Positions 1-15,800 of a DNA stretch of 64,000 nucleotides are shown here, piece by piece. The first letter of the stretch is position 1. Each line of letters begins with the position of its first letter. Location of the stretch: contig NC_086248.1 in the NCBI RefSeq assembly GCF_021018805.1, positions 58,657,485-58,721,484 of the forward strand, given 5' to 3'. A program made the position numbers and the translations under genes. Below the pieces are notes generated by a model. That model was not told where the DNA came from. It searched no databases and saw only the letters and a program-made list of their open reading frames with translations. This stretch comes from Prinia subflava. Taxonomy: Eukaryota > Chordata > Aves > Passeriformes > Cisticolidae.

Positions 1-476
1 CACTTCCATTAAAATCCTAACAAAAACTTGGGAGGTCATAGCAGCTGATTGTCTGGGATATCAGTTGAGCTACGACATCCAGCTTTAACCAGAAAGCTGA
101 TTAAGTCAATGTAAACAGTGCCAATGTCTGAAGTCAAGAAAGACCAAGTGACTTCTATATTCTCTTCAACTGCAATCACCTCTGTTGAGATCAATGCAAT
201 TACTGGTACGTGTACTCATAAAAGAATTTTTTGCTCCATTACAGGAAACTTCCAGATATGGAAGCCTTTTTAGGACGTTCAGATTTCAAATACAGGGGCT
301 CAGTCTGGTTTGTAGAGGCAGGTATCATGCATGTTTTCAAGGATGTGGATTGGGACATCCAGATCAGAAATATCTCATGTACCTACTGAAGAAACTTGGA
401 TACGTGATTGGAGGATTCATTGAGAATCACTAGATTACAGTCAATTCAGTGGTCTTATGAGATGACCCCTTTTTAC
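1..476 (-). other. SYNE1: SYNE1 intron, left edge
   Basis: Intronic sequence following exon 49 in transcript sense. I see no further exon, repeat or RNA gene in it. Confidence 0.8.
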
Positions 477-803
477 CTTGTATTTGGACAATTGGGCCTT
501 CTTCTCATAGAGTTCACTCTTTGGCTCCACAGGAGCATGCAAGATGGCTTGGTACTCCATGACCCACTGAGTTTGGGCCTTATACTTGTCTGAGAACTCC
601 TTTACCAGCTGAAGACACTTCTCTGAAGTCATGTGCTCTTTTCTGATGGAGCCAGCCAGCTCTTCAAGCTGTTCCACATGATCTCCAATTTCTTTTCTTA
701 ACTGGTCAACTTCATTTTCTTCCATGTATTTTATAGCTCTCTCCCCCTTCTCACGGGCTGATTTCAGTAAACTGTGGCCTATGTCCATATCACTCAATAG
801 CAC
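477..803 (-). CDS. SYNE1: SYNE1 exon 49 of 49 in window
   Basis: 327 bases, phase 0/0, residues 2956-3064, one complete repeat. It contains LLKSAREKGERAIKYMEE, IRKEHMTSEKCLQLVKEF and LYEKKAQLSKYK. The acceptor is TTCACAG and the donor CAAG/GTAAAA. The gene continues off the left edge; the next expected nesprin-1 segment is not found in bases 1-476. Confidence 0.96.
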
Positions 804-3800
804 CTGTGAAGGAAATCTTGGTTAACAGAAAATGTATGGAAACTAGCCTTTTTTAAACTTTGCTACAGGCACAGAAACAATTGTTAGGGAAAATGAGTGG
901 ACTTTTCAGGACAAAACTGCCTGGAGTTAAGGTGTGTCAAGCTAGAAGGAAGCAGATAACCAAATACTTCTGCACTGGGCTTGTGAATTTAAACAGAGAA
1001 ACTGAGAGCTCCCAGGAGAGCATCTGTACTCCAAACTCTGGAATAGATGAAAGCTTTCCCTTAGCGTATTACCTTTAAGCTGCTTAAACTACAGGACGTA
1101 TGAGAAACTCATCTACAACTTTTGAGATGAAACATGAGTGTTTCAATGAAGAGAAGTAGGAAGAACTTGCCACAGGGCATGGAAAATACACAGTGCACAA
1201 AAAGTATATTTGTGGGGAATTGGGCATATGGGAATTTATTTTAAGTTTTAACCTAACATAAAACAGATATAAGCATCCCTTATGGAAGGATAGGACTATT
1301 ATTTATGACTATATTATTTAGGACTATTTGCTATATTATTTAGTTATTTACTTTGATAACTAAACTTTATATAACTAACTATAAACTTTAATAACTAACT
1401 TTATTTCAATAGCCAAACTATAATCTAATGAGATGTGAGAACAGAAAGTTTTGTACTGTGTGGTCATTCCCATTATCTTCTCTAGGCAAGGTAAAGTCAG
1501 AATTTTGAGTAGCTGTTAAGATGCATGTTAAAATAGAGCCTCCCGTTTGGGAACAGAAACAAAAAATGCATTTAAGAAAGCTGTACCTCTAATTTCTGCA
1601 CTTTTTTCTCCATTACTGTTTTATCAACCACGTCAAATTTGGTGATCACATTTTTGAAGTTCTTGTTAGTAGCTCCATACCAATTTGTGTAAGCACTAAA
1701 AGACAATTCTGACTCCTCCATACAGCGTATTTCTTCTTCCAGAAACTTCACTTGCTCCTTCAAACAAATAGGGAGGGTAGGGGAAAGAAACAAGGACCAC
1801 CCAAATGTTTGTCATTGCTATTGGTTTAAGATATCAATAAATTGCTATTTATTAATAAAATCTACTATACAAAGATAAAACATACAGGCTTTGAGTTATT
1901 TCATAAACAGTGGGTAATTCCTACAAGGCTCTTGTCAGGGTGTACATCTGGCAATCACCAATGTTAAAACTGAACTAACACTAAACACTGAAAATGTACT
2001 CACATTTTGAACTTTGAATTGTGACTTGCCATTACAGTACTTTGAGGCAATTACTACTTAAAGTAACCTGAAGACTGCACCTTACCAAATCAAATTTTTC
2101 TCCATACTAATTGGCAACCTAAAAACATTTCTCTAGAGGTCAACTAGCATTCAAGCGTACTTTATTCTGAATTTCTCTCCTGAAACTATCAAAAAAGACA
2201 GTGACAGGGCATTCTACTTCATTATCCTGATTGTGTTTCTGTAATACATTTAATCAATGAAACCTATGTGGATATGTATATGAATATATATGTGAATGTT
2301 ATGCTATTGAGTCTACAGTAATGGGTAGACTCTGATAAAGTCTAATTACAAAAGTCTGTTTGTATTTGCCTCTTAACTGGCAATTTATGTTGTTGAAAAA
2401 CAATGAATTAGTTTTCATTACTTACCAAGACATGAAGAAGAAGAGTTTGGTAGCGAGATGTAAGCTGTGTAGCCTGGCTTCCCATTCTACTTGCAGTGAG
2501 ATTTTCCTCTAGTATTTGCTGAGCCAATACCCCAACTTCCTCTACATCATCTTTGTAGATTGTAATGTCTTCATGCCACTTCTATGAGAAAGGGATCATC
2601 AACCTTATATGACTTATTCAAACATCGTAAACTATCAGGAATTTAATTGTAACTAAGTCAGGAAATCATTGAAAAGGAAAAAAAATACATGGTTGTAAAT
2701 GTCAATTTACAACTGGAAAATAAACCAGAATCTGATGGAAGTTATTGTAACAAATATGCTGGAAAGATTTTCATCCCATATGGACTGCATTTCATTACAA
2801 CAGATTCTATACTTTTTGTAATTTTTTTCTCCCTCAGAAAATAATAGTAGAAATGCAATCTGAACTTCTATAGATTTCACCTGAAATTTTGAAGAGGACT
2901 GTAAAGTGTAACCTGGCTTCAAATCTGCTTCCTGTGTTTATTCAGAACTATGTCTTCTCATTCCAGTGACTGTAGGAGAACTACTACATCGACACAGTGG
3001 ACACTTCATTACACAGGTGGTAACATTTTACTCTTGTTACCATATTATTTCTTTTCCATTCCACTGCCTATCTTTGAACACAGTTACATCTTCACACACT
3101 ACAGACCATATGAATTACAGAGCTCCCTGCAAGATTTCAACATTGTTATAGCCATAGCTCCACCAGTAAAATGGGAGGAACCTGGATCTAAAAGGCACAA
3201 AGCTCTCTTGGATCAATCACTTCAGTCATCAGAATAAATTGAAAAGCTTGTTCTCATTTTCACAGTGCAACCAGGAATTGACATGGAAACCTAACATAGT
3301 ATTTTGTTTAAGGAACGCCTTAACTATATTCTTTACCTTCATTTGTTGAAGCTGCATTTCCTTTGTTGCTCTACCAGACCTCCTCCCAGTCCTGATAGCA
3401 ACTTTCTCCTCCAGGTTTGTTAACCAGTCATTAACCTTCTCAAATTTCTTCTCCATTAACCTCAGTTTGCTCACAGTGGCATTTAATTGGCTTCTTGCTT
3501 CAGAAAGCCGGTGCTGATAAACTTGCCAATCCTGCCGTAAGGATTCCAGGGCTCTGTCTTCTACCTGGGGAATACCCCAGGGAATCACCTCCTCTCTGGC
3601 ATGGACAGCAGCATTCAATAATGCTTGTCCCTCTGCACAGTGTACCTGCAGCTCCTGTAAAGACAGAGTTAGTTACATACACTACATTGACAGCTTTCAT
3701 TCAATCATGGCAAAAACCCCCTTGGCTCCTCTGAAGACAGCTGGGCATTCCCTTTAGTTATGTGTGGTCAAACATATATTAGAGAGTCCTTCCTCTAAAG

Positions 3801-6800
3801 ACACCAGTGGCAGCATGCTCACTTGCAAAGCACACCAAGTATCACTATTACTGACAACTGAACTGCAGAAAATTATTGACAAAGCATGCATTAAATTCTT
3901 TCTTCTGCCAAGTTTATCAGTTCAGAAACATTGGCTGCCTGAGCCAATATGGGAGGGATGGAATCCATTCACCACAGCATAAATTCAAAACTTTCCAGAT
4001 GTGGCAAGCAGACTGTAAGACTGATTCTAAAATTGAATCTCTTCAAAAGCAGCAGCTTCAGTCTTCTAAAATGAACAAACCTATTTATTTTCACATATGT
4101 TTGAGCCAACACTCCAGACTACTTTTTGATACCCTCTTCTGGACATATATGGCATTTTCATGCTTATTAGCATTTAATCAGAAAGTACAAAGTGATTCAA
4201 TATGATTAGAAAACAACAAGAAAATCACCTTAACAAAACACAGTTGTGTTTCATCTCAGATTTCACTTGAGATACATATCCAGACTTTCAAAATGGGTTT
4301 TGTGGAGTAACTATAATGAGCAGAAATATATGCAGAGTCCCTGCTCATACAAAGACCCTCTCAGTATCCTGAATAAGGTAATAAACATTTCGTATCTTAC
4401 ATACATACTTTGTGCTCCTTCAACAACAGGTATTAAAGCATTTTAAGACAGTTTAAGATAATAATTGGAGAATTACTGAAGCACTATGGGTTCACTTTTC
4501 ACTTCAACTGAAGTGAGCCAGTGGTACTCTCCCTCACTATGGGTTCTCAAGACAATTTTTGTCTGGCAATAAGTGTTATTCTGTTACTATACCATTACAT
4601 TCTGTTACTATACCATCACAGGATTAATTTTTTCTTTTCTTAGAATGTCACACATCCTGTACCTGTAAATCTCGGAGTGTTGCCTCCTGTTCCTGGGCAT
4701 CACCATCAAGATGTGATAAACAGTCAAGTTTTTCCTGCTCATTCTCCAGCCATACTTCAAAGGCCTTCAGATTTCTTTGGTATTCTTGGTGTAAGGTAAG
4801 CAGTCCTTCAGCTTTTGTTACAGCCTCCTGCATGTGAAAATATTTACAAATATGTATAAATATCTTAGTGCAGTGTCAAACCAAGAGAACATAAACTCCA
4901 TCAAGGGAAAAGGTTGTATCTGATGCTGCACTTTCCAAGAATTCGAGGGTACTTGAATTGTGAAGACGACTTAATCGATTACAGGGAAAGAAGGAGCACA
5001 TGTAGGGGTAAAAATACTTATCCCAGAAGATGAGTTTGTAACCTCTGGGTTTTAAAGTTTTGATCTGGGATTACTTTTAAACAACACCCTGGTGTTTAAT
5101 AACAAAAGACCTTCCTGATTTTTACTGCAATTTAAATTAACTTTGCTGAAGTGATAAGCATATGAGTTTTGAAATGGTATCTTTTTCTTTTGCATGACTT
5201 TTTTTTTGCAAATTGAATTGGAATCTTCCATTAGGAGTATCTACTGTCTTAGGTTTGAAGATATTTGCAGGCAGTCCCTACAGAGCACAGTAAGAAACAG
5301 ACTACAAGTCTTCTAAACAAGGAGTGCCATGAAGAAAAACTATACCTTTGTTCTTTCTTTGAGGAACTTATACCTCTCCTGAAGGTCTTGCAGCTCAAGC
5401 TGAGCAATGTAATGCTCAGCCATCCCCTTTCCTTTCACTTCAATAGTCTCCAACAGGCTGTTATGGCTCAACACCTCTTCATCAAGTAGCTGCAAAATAG
5501 AGAGAAGAACGTAAAGTTATTAAAACACGACCACAGATTAATCTTGAGGTTAGATTTATTGCCTCTAGAGTGTTATGGAATTTTTGATGGTTTGTTGAAA
5601 ATCAAACACACCTTTGCTTTGCTGAGGGCAGCTGTTTTTTCCCTCAGTTCAGCATATTGCCTTTCAGAAGCACTCATACTTGCTTCTACTTTTTCCATCC
5701 ATCTGGAAAACTGATTAACATCTTCCTGGTAACTTGTCCATTTGGAGAGAGCTCCTTCCAGTTGACTGTAATTTAAAAATACATATTTTTGTGATAGTGG
5801 AAGTTCCCATGCTATTTGAGCAGTGAAATATAGTCATATACAGATATTCTAGACTATATTTACAAGAGAGATACATCACAAGATAAGCAATTTGTTAAAA
5901 TCCTACAGGTTTTAACTAGGAGCACTGTTTGACTAATAAAAAAAAAATTAAGTTTTCCAAACCTGGGATATTAAGCTGATCTGTAATTTGTTGAGCTAGC
6001 TGAAATATATTGCAACTTAAAGCATAAGACCCAGAATCAGAATTTTTCTGCCCCTTTACCTTCATTCAAAAGTTGCTTCATTCTAATGTTTAATTACCTT
6101 TGTTTCCTTAACTTGAAATATTTGCAACTGCTGATGCTCCACCAAAGAAATCTCCATTTTCGCCTTTATATTTATTTATTCTATCACTAGGAGCAGAATT
6201 ATTTGGACACTGTTATTTACAGTACATTCTCTGGTATGCTACCAAGTGGAAAACCAGGAAGGATCTTGACAGAGCAACCATTAATGTCCATGAAAAAAAT
6301 CTTATTTCTGAGAAGGTTTCAAAGCATCAAGTGCAACACAAAGTAAAATATTCAAGATTATGAACATGGAACCCAGTTTTAAGAGTCAATTGACAATACA
6401 TGTTAATAAAGCTTAGATCCCTCACAATTTCCTCCCCTTCTTCTACTTCAAATGAACATCTCACAAATTCTACACCCAAAGTGTTTGGCATATACAATAA
6501 TTTTACATGAATTTGACTCTTGTAGCAATAAAATTGCTTTTCAAAAGTTTCGATTTTTTACTAAGCATCATTCTGCACCTCACTCCCTTTTTACCTCTTG
6601 CACTGGATACAAGCAGACAGAAGAGAAGCCCAGCTGTCCTTCAGATTTTGCAACTGGCCTTCAATCACTGGTACTCCCTCCAGAGAAGTATTTTGCAGAA
6701 CAGATTCTCCTCTTGCCAGAACAATTTTCATCTGGACTTCTTTTTCTTGTTTCACTGCTAGCAGGCCCTAAGAAGTGAGTGATATATTTTATTGTTGTCA

Positions 6801-9800
6801 TTACCTGGACATGAATATTCTACCTAGCTTTAATGGAACATGACCTGATCACAATTAGCAGCTTGTAGTGAATTAGAAGATGGACAGTGGGGTTCACAGA
6901 TGGGCTTCACAAATGAAAGCGACTTTCAATGGGTAGGTTCAGGCTATTTAAAAAAGCCTTAATTTCCCTTGACAGGGAAAATTTTATGGAATCTGTGCAG
7001 GTACTTAGAATATATCAGAGAAGGTACTGTTATGTGAAAAGGCTGACATTCCAAAGGAAACATCAGTTAGATGAAAAACAGGAGGATTCATTCATAGAGA
7101 TAACAAGATATAATGACAAAGCTCCTCTGCAGGGCTGAAATGCAGTTTTACCACTCCAGAATGTATTTGCAACAGGAAGGTACCAAGAAATAAAATCTGT
7201 CATCAGTGTCAACCTAGGGACTTCAGCTGCTGGACTGAGCAGTTGAAAACTCACAGTTTCTAACATTATGTAGTCATGAAAAACCTGAAAGCATGAACCC
7301 AAAAGATTCAATGAACAAAACCCAAAACATAATTTTAGTATTATGCTACAATCTGTTGCTTTTTGACCTATCCTTATAACTTTAAAGATTTTTGGTTCAG
7401 AATCCAAGACATCAATAAAATGAAAAGTATTGCTTTCTAAATAGTGCTCTCTAACATTATTGTGCTCTGTTATAAACAGATGCTATTTTTGTAACTGTAG
7501 TCACAGTTTTTAAAAGAAAATAATTATAGGAGAAGATTTGCTGAATCAACTGTATCACCTGTAAGATCTAGGAATACATACTGAAATATACTCAACTAAC
7601 AGAAGTACCTATCCTGCTTCTTCCATTTAACCTTCATCAGCCACACAACATCTTTTCAGTACTTCAAGAATTTTGATACATGCATTCTCCATGTCACTAA
7701 GGTCCTTATATACTTAGAGAAAAGTTCTGATAATGAGCTCTTTCTGCTACAAAAGGAGTTACTTTTGAGTAAACTGAAAATCAGCATCTGAACAACAGTT
7801 ACTAGACTAATTTGCAACACTAAGTATCCTAAACTTGCATTCTTCATACAGATCTAAAAAGAGCAGGTTTTGGACTCCTGTTTCCATACCTCTAGTTTTA
7901 ACATCCGGCTGTCCAGAACACTCTTGTCTGCAGTAGGGTGGCAGTAGGAATCCAGCATGTGAACTGCATCAGCAACCCAGTCCTCGAGGTCCTTGACACT
8001 CTGTGAGAACTGCTGGTGCTCTGCTACAATCCTATCCATCCTGGAAACTTTCTCCTGCAATTCATACAGCAATTAGCACCAACAGCTATTTAAAGGATTG
8101 CCTATTCCTCATACCAACTCATGGACTTCTGAATGAGTCCCATCAACTATACACAGAAGTTTGCTTCCTACACTGATAATTACAAGTACACTTAAACATG
8201 GAATGAATTTTGCATAAACACAGAAATGAATTATCCAAACATAAAATACAAATGAAAATTTCAGAAATGTAATTTTTTATTTTCTAAATACAAAGCTGCA
8301 GTTTTCTGGTTTCACTTTTTCTTAAACATCTGGTAAATCACATCTAAGCTCCATGTCAGTGTTGCAATGGAACCTAACTTGTGTAATTGGCCAGTACAGT
8401 GACAGATTTAAGCCTGAGAAGCTACACCACTGCAGCAATTTTACTCTGTTGATATTTGGAAAAGACCTGTTTTCCTCAGTGACTCTCACTGGTAAAAAGT
8501 TCTTCTGAAAAATCACTGACACTAATACAAATCAAAAATAAATGCTGAAGTTACATTACTAAAAGGCCTGAGGTGAACAAGAATTCAGGGCAGATCATGC
8601 TTTTTCCATTGTGACAGAGAACTAAAGTCAAGTCAATGTAACAGGCTTTGGAAGCTATTGAGAGAGATCTTTCTCAAAATCCATGGCTAACCAAAAAGTT
8701 TCAGGATTTCTCTAACAGGCTGGGTCATATGTATCCTGCACCTTAGATGACTGCTGCTCATCCTGACATCTCCAAGTTCTGCTCACAAAGCTCATGTTAG
8801 TAACTCATGCATCTTTCCCTTTCTCATTTTGCAGACATGAAAATTTATTATGGCCATGTATACAATCATTTTTAGTAAGTTAAAGATATGCTTTAATATT
8901 GTTCCTTCTACAGAAAAAGTAGGAATTGCCAAAGTAGCAATCCCATAAACACAAATACTTTCTGAATTGAATTGTTATTCCAAAACATGTTTCCTATATC
9001 CTTAATCATTGTAGTTACTGTAGCAACTCTATATCAAGCCTTCTCCATGACATGAACTTTGAGAAAAATAACAGGCTTAATATGGAGCCTTTCTTATCTG
9101 TCTACAAGAGAGAGATGGTAGAACTATTGAGTGTGTGAAGCACCAGTCGAAAAAAGAGTTATGTTAAACTCAGTTCTTGGTCTGACGATTTAGAATTTGG
9201 CCTATGCTTCCCCTTGAATATTCAAAAGCAGCTTAAGAGGTAATTTTTTTTTAGAAGACCGATTTAAAACTTTTAAGTGAAAATAGTTACAATGCAAGTA
9301 ATTATCATTATAGGATTAGATGAAATTGTCTGCATGCTGTATTTTCTAAAAAAAACCCCACCTCTGCTGATTTTTGAAAAATGCCACTTATTACAAACCT
9401 AAAATGTCTTCAGTGCTTGAAAGAATCAAAATCAAGTCTGATTATTGTATAATCAGGTGGGTTTTACTTCTTAATCTACTGATTAGTGTACTCACTTCTT
9501 AATAATAATAATAAAAAAATCACAGTTACTTTTTGTTGACAGCTCTTACTCTCCTCTCCTAATTGTCCATGTGAAAGACAGAATAGCTCAGACATATCAC
9601 AGAGCAGGCAAGCAAGACAACTGCAGTGTTTTACATTTCAGTCTTTATTTTTCCCCACATACATCAAAGGAGTTGCCTCAGAGCACGTACATTGGATGCA
9701 TTACCTTTGTCAGATTGCTTAGAGTAAGATACTGAGAAGACAACTGAGACACTCTGCGCATAAAGCTTTTGCTGACAGCTTGTTCTTCCCACAGCTGCTG

Positions 9801-12800
9801 AGCTTTCTCTTTTAGCCTGTTGAGCTGATGCTCGTGGCAGCTTATTTCCTCAAGGACAGACTGTAAAGCACAAGCACAGTAATAATAAGAGTGGGTGCAA
9901 GAAAGCAGGAAATACTGAAGCATGAAGGTGCCATGAACAGTAGAAGTGACATATGGCAAGCTTGCTGAGGAAGGCACACCATACGGTTACAGCAATGGAG
10001 CAGCATGTCAGTAAACGTGGAGATGCAAAACTTGATGAAACAGGATCATCAACAGCAAACCTCGAAAACAACTCCCATCTTATTTAGAGGTCAGGATGCT
10101 AGAATGATTAAGCTTCTGTAAGTAACCAATGAGGCCAGGAGGATGGGACAGGAAGGTCTGGCTGTGTTAAGAACCCTTATAAGTCACCTGCAGCTTTTGC
10201 TGTTCTCTCCTCTTGGAAGGAAGATCATGGAGCCGACTGCTACTGCCTTGTACTGTCTTCTCAGTTGTGCTCAGCCACTCCTGCAGAGGCTCAGCAGTTG
10301 CTTCGAAGTCCTTCATCTGGATCTTTAGGTTCTAGGAAGGCATGCAGACTTCAATGAATAGTCCCAGAGCATTAGATATAACTAATTCACAAGACACAGA
10401 TCAAGCACACAAAAAAGATAAATGACTGTTGGCAAATTTTACGCAACTCTTCAAAAAAATTATATCAGCTCTGCATGTTACTATCCCACAGACACCAAAA
10501 TAAAAGTTTGATAATGCACACTTTTAAAAATCAAAATAGAAGCAACAGTGTACTACACAGCTGAGGGGAGACTAAAGTAAATTTTTCTATTGGAAAGCTT
10601 TACAGATGTTATAAGATTTGACTTAATCTAATCCTAATTCATGTAACTAAGGCAGTGTGAATAAAGGCTAATTTGGGATATGATTTATCTAGTATCTTAT
10701 TTCAATCATTGACATTGATTCCTCCTTAAAAGGGCTGCCACTGTTTCTAAGTAATGTCTAAATTCAACCCAGACCTGGGGAGCACTTCTGTTATATTCTT
10801 TTTTTAGAGTAAAATTTTGGTCATAAGAAAGTGCATTAAAGATGTATGAAGGTACTCCTTCAAGGCCTGCATATTTTTCTTGTAGGCTTATTCTGCATTA
10901 TTTAATAAAAGAGCATCTGAAATAATTCATGGAATATAAACCTGAACAGCATAGCTCCCATGCCCTAGTGATTTAAATGCATTTTTCCCACAGACATATT
11001 TAGTTTTCTTTTCAAGCTACATTTGTATCACTTAAACATCCAAATGAAAAACTAAGCCTATGAGACTGAAAAATGGTTGACTCAAAAAGACTAACCTCTG
11101 AGAACATCCTCTTTCCATGGCAACCTTGAGATGAAGAAAGCTAAGTCCTTGCTACCTGAGAATTTCTAAGAATTTTCTTTGAAATGCTTTCCTATATAAT
11201 GCATTAACTGTATTTAAACTTTTTCTCACCTGTTTTTTCGCAGCATTGGTTTGAAATAAGAATGCTAAGGAACTTTAATTCTCCTCTGCTGTGCAGTAAT
11301 TTCAGAAGAGACCTTTTGATCTTAAAACCTATGACCTTAAAACGTTTATGATTTTAAGATATTCACCACCTACTGGTTGAACTGTGAGTTCTGAACAGAG
11401 AAAGGGATTGGCATTCACTTAAAAAGTTGTTCAATTAAATAAGTACATTTCACCTACTTGCAGTAAGAGAGACAACACTTACACACTCTACTGGGACTAT
11501 TCAAGAAGCAGCTGTCAGAAACCTGTACTAAAACTGTTTTTCAAAAAGAAAATGTGTTTTAGTAACCCAGTACATTTGGTGAGTACTGAGTTTCAGCAAC
11601 TGCTATCTGTGATTCTAAACAACACCCTTCTGCATGAAACACCCCACTTTAAGTGAAATCAGGTCATAAAGATAGCAGAAAAATAAGACTTCTTGAAAAC
11701 ATCTATTTCTTGGTTCTGTCAGATAGTAAACACACATAGCTATATACAAAATCTAAACTGTGCTGTTTGAAACAGAAGCCAAGAGGAAATTGAGATCCAG
11801 TCTTTCCTCACTGTGAATCATTGTTCAATACCTCCAATGCAGATTTCTTCTGGTGGAGTGTTGTGATAAAATTTTTCCAATCTTCTTTAGCAGCAGCAGA
11901 TTTGTCCTGGATAACTTTAGCCTTTTCCTTTGGTAAAATGGAGCACAGTAGTTCTCCTTTGGATGCCACCAGGTTTAGCTTCTGTTGGCCATTCTCACTT
12001 TCTGCTAAGAATTCCTAAAAATAGTAATAAAAAAGGTAATTGGAGAACTTTGGGTCCCAAAAAAGTCAAGCTGCTAGAAAATTTATCATTGATGAGAGTT
12101 TACTGTTTCTGCTTGTTAACATTCTAATGTATCTTTCAGTAAATTCATTTCAATATTGTTTGTATTGATGGGGTTTACAGATGACAGCCACTTGATCCAG
12201 AAATGAAAGTGTCTGAATAATGTATATATTAAGACTCTGGGATTGCCTGTATTTTCAGTATTTCATGAGACAATTGCTAGTGATTTAGTTGGGTGTTATA
12301 TTCCCTTAAATAACCCTAGTACAGAAAGTGATACAAGTTTCATTCCAGGGAACCATTATCCCGACAGAGATAACACAGGGGCTCCCTCAGAGGCACACAC
12401 TGGACCAAACCCCTGCCCATGGGCAAGCTCCACCTAAGCTGGACTTGCCATGAGCATGTGGTGGTGGGGGCTGAGGCTCAGAACCTGACCAGTGTCCAAC
12501 CTGAGTGATTTATGCCTCTGTATCCTTAATTTACCTTCCCTGTTTGGAAGTTATTTTTCTTCATAGAAAACTTGCACAGTGTTGGTGTGCAAGAAGTGTG
12601 TGCAAAAATGCAGTTACAAGAATTATACAGAAATGTAAGGGGAGAGATAGATTTTAAAATTACAGTTTATTGGGATAATCTCTTTGTAACTTCTAATTAT
12701 TAAAAAAACACAACTTTGTGAGTATTTAGGACTCAATGAAATTTAGTAGTCTTATACAAAAATATTTTAAACTGTTACTATCATGATTATGTAATACACA

Positions 12801-15800
12801 TAATCATTAGATTATACCCATGCTCAGAAGTAATAGGCTTGATACCAAAACTATAAGGTCAGGTTCTGATTCTGTGTTACACTAGAGGTCTTCACAGAGA
12901 ATGCAAAGGGTCTCAACTTTGAGATACTTGCACTATAAATTCTGGCTATGTTGATATGAAAGATACTGGTGACCTAATGAGGCAAAATGTGCTAACAGAC
13001 AGAATGTTAACTTTCAAGAAAAACAAAATTGTAGGTTTATACAGGTTACCAAGACATCTTTAGAAGTCCTAAAGCAGTCTAAAAGAAGTTTATTTCACCT
13101 AAGGAAGCTTTCACAGAGAACAAGAATAATGTCTAACAATAGGAGGGGGCTGTAGTGATTACAAAAAAAAAACAAAACAACAAAACAAAACAAAAAACCA
13201 ACCAACAAACAAACAAAAAAACCCACAACACTGATTCGCTGTTGAAAAAAATCCTGTTTTAGCCTTGCTAGAACTTTTATATTTAACATTAAAAATCACC
13301 AGGACTTTTCTCCCCTCTGAAGATATTTTCAACATGATACAGTCTAATAGTCTAATATTTGATATAAGACAGCATTATTTGGGCTTTTAAGTAAACCACT
13401 TAAGCAAGAGAAAATGACTATACCAAAACAAGGGGGAAGTGATTTCGCTTTTGGTGTTTTCTGAGAAAGATATGAATTTCTTCTGTTTTACAGAAATTTG
13501 TATACAGATATAAATTTAATTCTTTTATACTATCTATAAAGGTGCAACAGCCTCATTAAATAATTCTCATTTTGTTATTTTCAATTAAAATTATTGTTAT
13601 ATTCTATTAATAAAAGTATTTCTTTCAACTGATTTATTAAAATGTACTTTCAACTGTCATTCCTTTCCACAGAACTGTTTGGGCTTATTTTAGTTTTATG
13701 TGAAAAATATTCTTTTTAAATGCCTGCTCACACTGCATATAATTTAACTCTGCTCTTGTACCATAAAGGCTCCACTTTCATACGTGGTGAAAACTAACCT
13801 CATACTTGTGAAATAATTCCAGGTACTAAGACTCGATTCTGGTATCATTCTGATTTTACAGTACTCTCCCACCTAAACCACATTTTTTTTACCATTGTAA
13901 AAAAGAAACAGACAAGGAAAATTATTATGAGACATAACTACTTACAAACTGTAGCCCAACAATTAAACTACACAAAATAGAAAACCGAAACTGTTTATTT
14001 CTTTGCAATGAGTCACCTTTAGTGTTAACAGTAACAACATTAACAAAAGCAGTAATTAATCAAAGAAATATATCTGAGCTGTACTTGAGATTGATTTGGT
14101 CTCCCTTAGGCTAGTATTTCACTGCTATAAAGTTACCTCTATTTTCTGCAGACTTGCTGAAGCTTCACTGATGTTTTGAGGCACGTCAAAGCATTTGGCA
14201 GTGGTGACTCTTGCATTGACCAGCCACTGCTGAAAATCCCTGAAAGCCGTCCGAAACCTTTGCTGCAAGATCTGCTCTTTGCTCTGACATCCTTTTGAAG
14301 CTTGCAGGCAGAGGCTGGGTTTATCACATCAGGGAAGAAGAAGAAAGCGAGGGAGGGAGGGAGGGAGGGAGGGAGGGAAAGGCAGGACTCTGTTAGGTGA
14401 CAACGCTATTATTTTGTTCTCTGAAACACAATGGTAAGAGTAGGTTAACCTGGATTCCTCCTACCAAATTTATGCACTTAACTGAGGCACCAGGAAATCC
14501 ATTAGAAGCTTTCAGTTCTCAAAAGTGAAGCATGTAAATTGGGACATAGCTGTCACAGATATGACAGGTACAAGTGTTTCTAGAGAGTGACTCAGTGCAC
14601 CTAAGCATCAATGTATTCTGCAAGTCTCTTTCTCTCTCTAGGGAGAGGGTGCAGGACTACAGCGAATAAATTCTAACTTCTGTGGCTCTGTTAAGTCCAA
14701 AAGGTTATACAGGATCAATCTGAGTCACCACATCCTCCTGCAGCTACAGAAGCCAGAAGCTGTAACCTCCTGCAAGAAACAACAGAACCTTCTGTCTGAA
14801 ATGCAGGTGTCACACTCCAAAGTAAATCAGAGTGACCTGAGAAAAGGCAAGAAAGCAAGCAAGTGCTACCTTCCCTAGCTAGTTCCTGTTTCAAGAAATC
14901 AACTAAACAAAGAAGAATAATCTGAAGGACAAAAGCAAGAAAAATATCTGAACTAGCTGGTATAGTTCATTCCTCTTCACACAAATAAGACATACTGCTA
15001 CCTCACATTTTTACAAGGACTCCTGTAATATGTCAGGTATAGATGTACATTTAGTTTTAGCTGAGTTTGGTGGCATAGCCAGGCTTTAAGAAAAAAAACC
15101 CCAAAAATCAAATTACTACTTTGTATAACTCTTGTTGACACCAAAATCAAAATAATGACTCTAACTATTGCATATGTCTGTCTCTAGTTTTAAAACTCTA
15201 ATTAATGGTTCCCTAAAGACAGCTCATCCTCCCCCTACTTCCCCACAAGATTAGCTCTAAACAAGATGAATGCATACCTGTTATATTCCTTAATCAACCC
15301 TGAAACTTTTGAAGAATGAGTACTTAAATCCCTGGAAAATCTACAAAGATCATTCAGCTGAGTTTTGATCTCATCTGTCATTTGTTCAGACTTTAATAGA
15401 GCATCCAATGTTTCCTGTTAAAACAAAATAAATGAAAAATACTGGTGAGTAAATATAAAAAATCCCCACAACTTTAAAATCAAAGTTTATCAGAATTTAA
15501 ATTAATTCATTTATGAACTATATGTTTACTTCCAAGAGTATTTTAGCAGTCAAGTCTACAGTACCTTATTTGAAATTATAAGCTTCTAGAGATCAAATTT
15601 CTGGATGCCTCAACTTCCTTAGCTCAAAATGTTCATGAAGCCCATTTTATGATACAAATTTCATTCTAATAAATAAGCAATAGTATTGTCAACTACCTGT
15701 ACACATATAAAAGTATATACATTCAGAGAATAGCAAATGATATAATTATCCTGTTGTCTTAACAGGTTCAATTAAACTTTTTTTCAATTATATCCAGAAA

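Noticed and set aside
10143..10328. Plus-strand open frames opposite exons (for example 10143-10328 and 53138-53398)
   Set aside because: They lie over or beside minus-strand exons or unique introns and lack splice logic or recognisable protein features.
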